64,000 nt of DNA from the NCBI GenBank assembly GCA_002840715.1, contig PHBW01000001.1, positions 1 to 64,000 of the forward strand, read 5' to 3'. Origin of the DNA: Chloroflexi bacterium HGW-Chloroflexi-4 (GTDB lineage Bacteria; Chloroflexota; Anaerolineae; Anaerolineales; Anaerolineaceae). Under the pieces are notes generated by a model, which worked only from the letters and a program-made list of their open reading frames with translations, made no database searches and was not told the origin of the DNA. The position numbers and the translations under genes were made by a program. Each line of letters begins with the position of its first letter. The stretch's first letter is position 1. Positions 62,736 to 64,000 of the stretch are shown in pieces.

Positions 62736-63244
62736 TTGATAAAAAATATTATTTTTGTCCTTATTGCGGTACAAAAATCGACTTTAAAATAAGTTGTGAT
62801 TTTTGTTTTTTTTGTAAGAATAATATTTACACTGGCCCTCCAATAGCTTGTTGCACACTTCTCCAAACTCATTCTGGAATAGTTTTAGTCCTTCGAAAAA
62901 ACGGAATAATGAAAAATAAATGGTGTCTTCCTGGAGGGTTTATGCAATTTGGTGAAACACCATCTACTACTGCTTCTAGGGAAACAAAAGAAGAAACTGG
63001 CTACTCCGTTGAGGTTTTAAATTCTCCTTTTTGCACTATTTTTGATACGAATCAAAATCCAAATAATTCAACTTTATGTCTTGTTTTTTATGGACGGATA
63101 ATTGCGAAAAATAAAATCATTACTGAGGAAATTTATCAATCAAAAATATTCAGTCCAAATGATATTCCTTGGGAAAATCTTGCTTTTACTAGTACTGAAG
63201 TAGCTCTAAAAATGGCATTAATTAATCACAGTAAAGACTCTTAA
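62732..63244 (+). CDS. NUDIX hydrolase with zinc ribbon
   Basis: 170 aa. An N-terminal zinc ribbon with CPYC (9-12) and CDFCFFC (22-28) precedes the Nudix box at 69-91, which fits GX5EX7REUXEEXGU (Gly69, Glu75, Arg83, Glu84, Glu87, Glu88). It cleaves nucleoside diphosphate-linked compounds. Start overlaps the caspase stop, so it is part of the system. It may remove a nucleotide signal or make or clear the compound built by the upstream enzymes. Confidence 0.92.
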   Translation: MIDKKYYFCPYCGTKIDFKISCDFCFFCKNNIYTGPPIACCTLLQTHSGIVLVLRKNGIMKNKWCLPGGFMQFGETPSTTASRETKEETGYSVEVLNSPFCTIFDTNQNPNNSTLCLVFYGRIIAKNKIITEEIYQSKIFSPNDIPWENLAFTSTEVALKMALINHSKDS

Positions 63245-63540
63245 TAAAAAGAAATTCACTAATTACTTTTTTATAATAATGCTTACGATATTTTTAATAA
63301 CAATGGGATATGCGAAGGAAAATAAATACCGAAGGATTTACTCAGGCTATCCCGGAGCAAACTCATGGGTTATTCTTGTATGCTGAAAATTTTTCCGCAT
63401 ATTAAATTTCTTTTTTTTGAGAATTCCTAACTTCTCCATTGTAAACTAGGAACCTAAATTTTAATATATCCATAATAAATAAAAAGAAACTAATTTATTT
63501 ACTTTTCAGGCTTCACCCCGCTTAATGTCACTCCAAAAAA
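63245..63540. other. AT-rich intergenic region before the right att site
   Basis: Nearly 300 bp without a gene or clear hairpin. It separates the last cargo gene from the arm-type repeats. Confidence 0.4.
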
Positions 63541-63542
63541 GT

Positions 63543-63569
63543 GTGCAATTCTGTGCAATTTGTGTGCAA
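63543..63569. repeat. GTGCAA arm-type repeats, right end
   Basis: Units at 63543, 63553 and 63564. The surrounding block is the same as at 18993-19024 and 19193-19224, 44 kb away. It lies about 100 bp inside the right core, mirroring the left end. Confidence 0.6.
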
Positions 63570-63670
63570 TTTGATGCTTTTTATGTACCAAAATTCCTTC
63601 TTGCTCCCATATATGTGCATTCAAAGAAATTCGTAACACCATATGTGCTGGGTGCAAGAAAAGCCTTGAA

Positions 63671-63713
63671 CTTCGAATCAGTAGGTTGCGCGTTCGCGAC
63701 GCGCCGGGGGCGC
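63671..63713 (+). other. right attachment site: altered tRNA-Arg 3' half
   Basis: The 17-nt core CTTCGAATCAGTAGGTT equals that at 18872. It is followed by a T-arm-like GCGCG-TTCGCGA-CGCGC and the acceptor CGGGGGC-G, then CAG instead of CCA. The stem differs from the left copy at three pairs, all compensated, but the T-loop is not canonical. No tRNA 5' half precedes it. Confidence 0.7.
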
Positions 63714-63773
63714 AGAAACACCCTAAATGTGGTTGAAACGAAGTTAATAAATACTATATATACGGAAGAGAGA

Positions 63774-63807
63774 GTCTGCTAACAACAGACCTTCTTTTCC
63801 TATTTTT
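63774..63807 (+). terminator. terminator after the right att site
   Basis: GTCTG (63774-63778) pairs with CAGAC (63786-63790), followed by pyrimidine- and T-rich DNA. It takes the place of the terminator behind the left tRNA half. From here to the end of the window (63808-64000) only AT-rich DNA without a gene is seen. Confidence 0.5.
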
Positions 63808-64000
63808 TAAGACTTGCTTTTTTTGATTTTATGCCACATCAAACTTCTTCATAAAGTATAAACCAGGTGACAATCACCAATAAAGGTAAGACCGATCATC
63901 AAAAGTTTGTGCTATATTAAAAATTTTGTTGACACAACAAGAAAATGAATATGCCTGATTCTTTTTACATTGCAATTTTTTAAAGTCTGTTTAAAATCAT

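Larger units (their letters stand above)
18872..63687. mobile_element. integrated element of about 45 kb between tRNA-Arg att repeats
   Basis: Bounded by direct copies of a 17-nt tRNA core (18872-18888 and 63671-63687). Triplets of GTGCAA lie just inside both ends (18995-19222 and 63543-63569), as attP arm sites should. The tyrosine integrase and excisionase-like genes are at the left end. Cargo is restriction, protease and radical-SAM systems. The upstream site lacks a tRNA 5' half, so another element probably precedes it in tandem. Confidence 0.7.

Noticed and set aside
63525-63782. 85-aa frame across the right att site
   Set aside because: It translates the GTGCAA repeats and the tRNA half; not a protein.
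1-64000. CRISPR array, intact tRNA or rRNA genes
   Set aside because: No regular repeat-spacer series, no complete cloverleaf and no rRNA-like stretch was found on reading both strands.

Overview
The window looks like chromosomal accessory DNA from an uncultured, moderately AT-rich bacterium. Gene style would fit Chloroflexota (Anaerolineae-like), but no ribosomal or housekeeping gene is present, so this is only a guess. Almost everything recognisable is mobile-element backbone, defence or conflict machinery, or small regulators. Base composition changes abruptly: about half G+C in the ParM/replication block near 15.2-18.7 kb and in one inserted gene at 51.3-52.5 kb, against very AT-rich DNA at 53-63 kb.

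Layout. (1) 1-9 kb, + strand: a DUF262/DUF1524 (GmrSD-type) protein cut by the left edge, a DprA-like Rossmann protein, a large KAP-family P-loop ATPase, a RusA-type resolvase, a PD-(D/E)XK nuclease and a GNAT enzyme. (2) 9.2-15 kb: an RHH regulator with a clear operator, an AAA_14/DUF4143 ATPase, a ubiquitin-like operon (Ubl, E2-like, JAB-E1 fusion) and an ImmA/XRE pair. (3) 15.2-18.7 kb: a minus-strand operon with a replication-relaxation-like protein and an actin-like ParM flanked by two small DNA-binding adaptors. (4) 18.87 kb: the 3' half of a tRNA-Arg(TCG) gene. The same 17-nt core recurs at 63.67 kb, and GTGCAA repeats lie just inside both ends. With the tyrosine integrase and excisionase-like gene beside the left site, this defines an integrated element of about 45 kb, apparently in tandem behind a second element ending at 18.9 kb.

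Inside the 45-kb element: replication and partition genes (DUF3854-like protein, second ParM/adaptor pair); a minus-strand defence block from 41.2 down to 25 kb (McrB-McrC, HsdR-HsdM-HsdS, an extra N6-methylase, an AAA ATPase, an HNH nuclease, an unknown protein and a membrane-anchored AlbA_2 protein); a second PD-(D/E)XK nuclease; and a second, Xer-sized tyrosine recombinase. Two dif-like sites in inverse orientation, with identical 8-bp inner arms and 6-bp centres, flank an 8.5-kb module. That module carries a 408-aa protein, an EACC1-type component and a zinc-finger/TPR/CHAT protease, followed by a GC-rich inserted gene between two decayed TadG-like fragments.

The last 10 kb hold the strongest candidate for an undescribed system: PNPOx-like, SDR, aldo/keto reductase, PfkB-like (catalytic Asp replaced), radical SAM/SPASM, a protein made of one unrecognised domain, a second unrecognised protein, a caspase fused to that same domain, and a NUDIX hydrolase. 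The last six are packed with gaps of 12 bp or less. Reading: a redox/radical-SAM pathway makes or modifies a small molecule or peptide that controls, or is controlled by, a caspase effector. The gene content is seen in the sequence; the function is inference.
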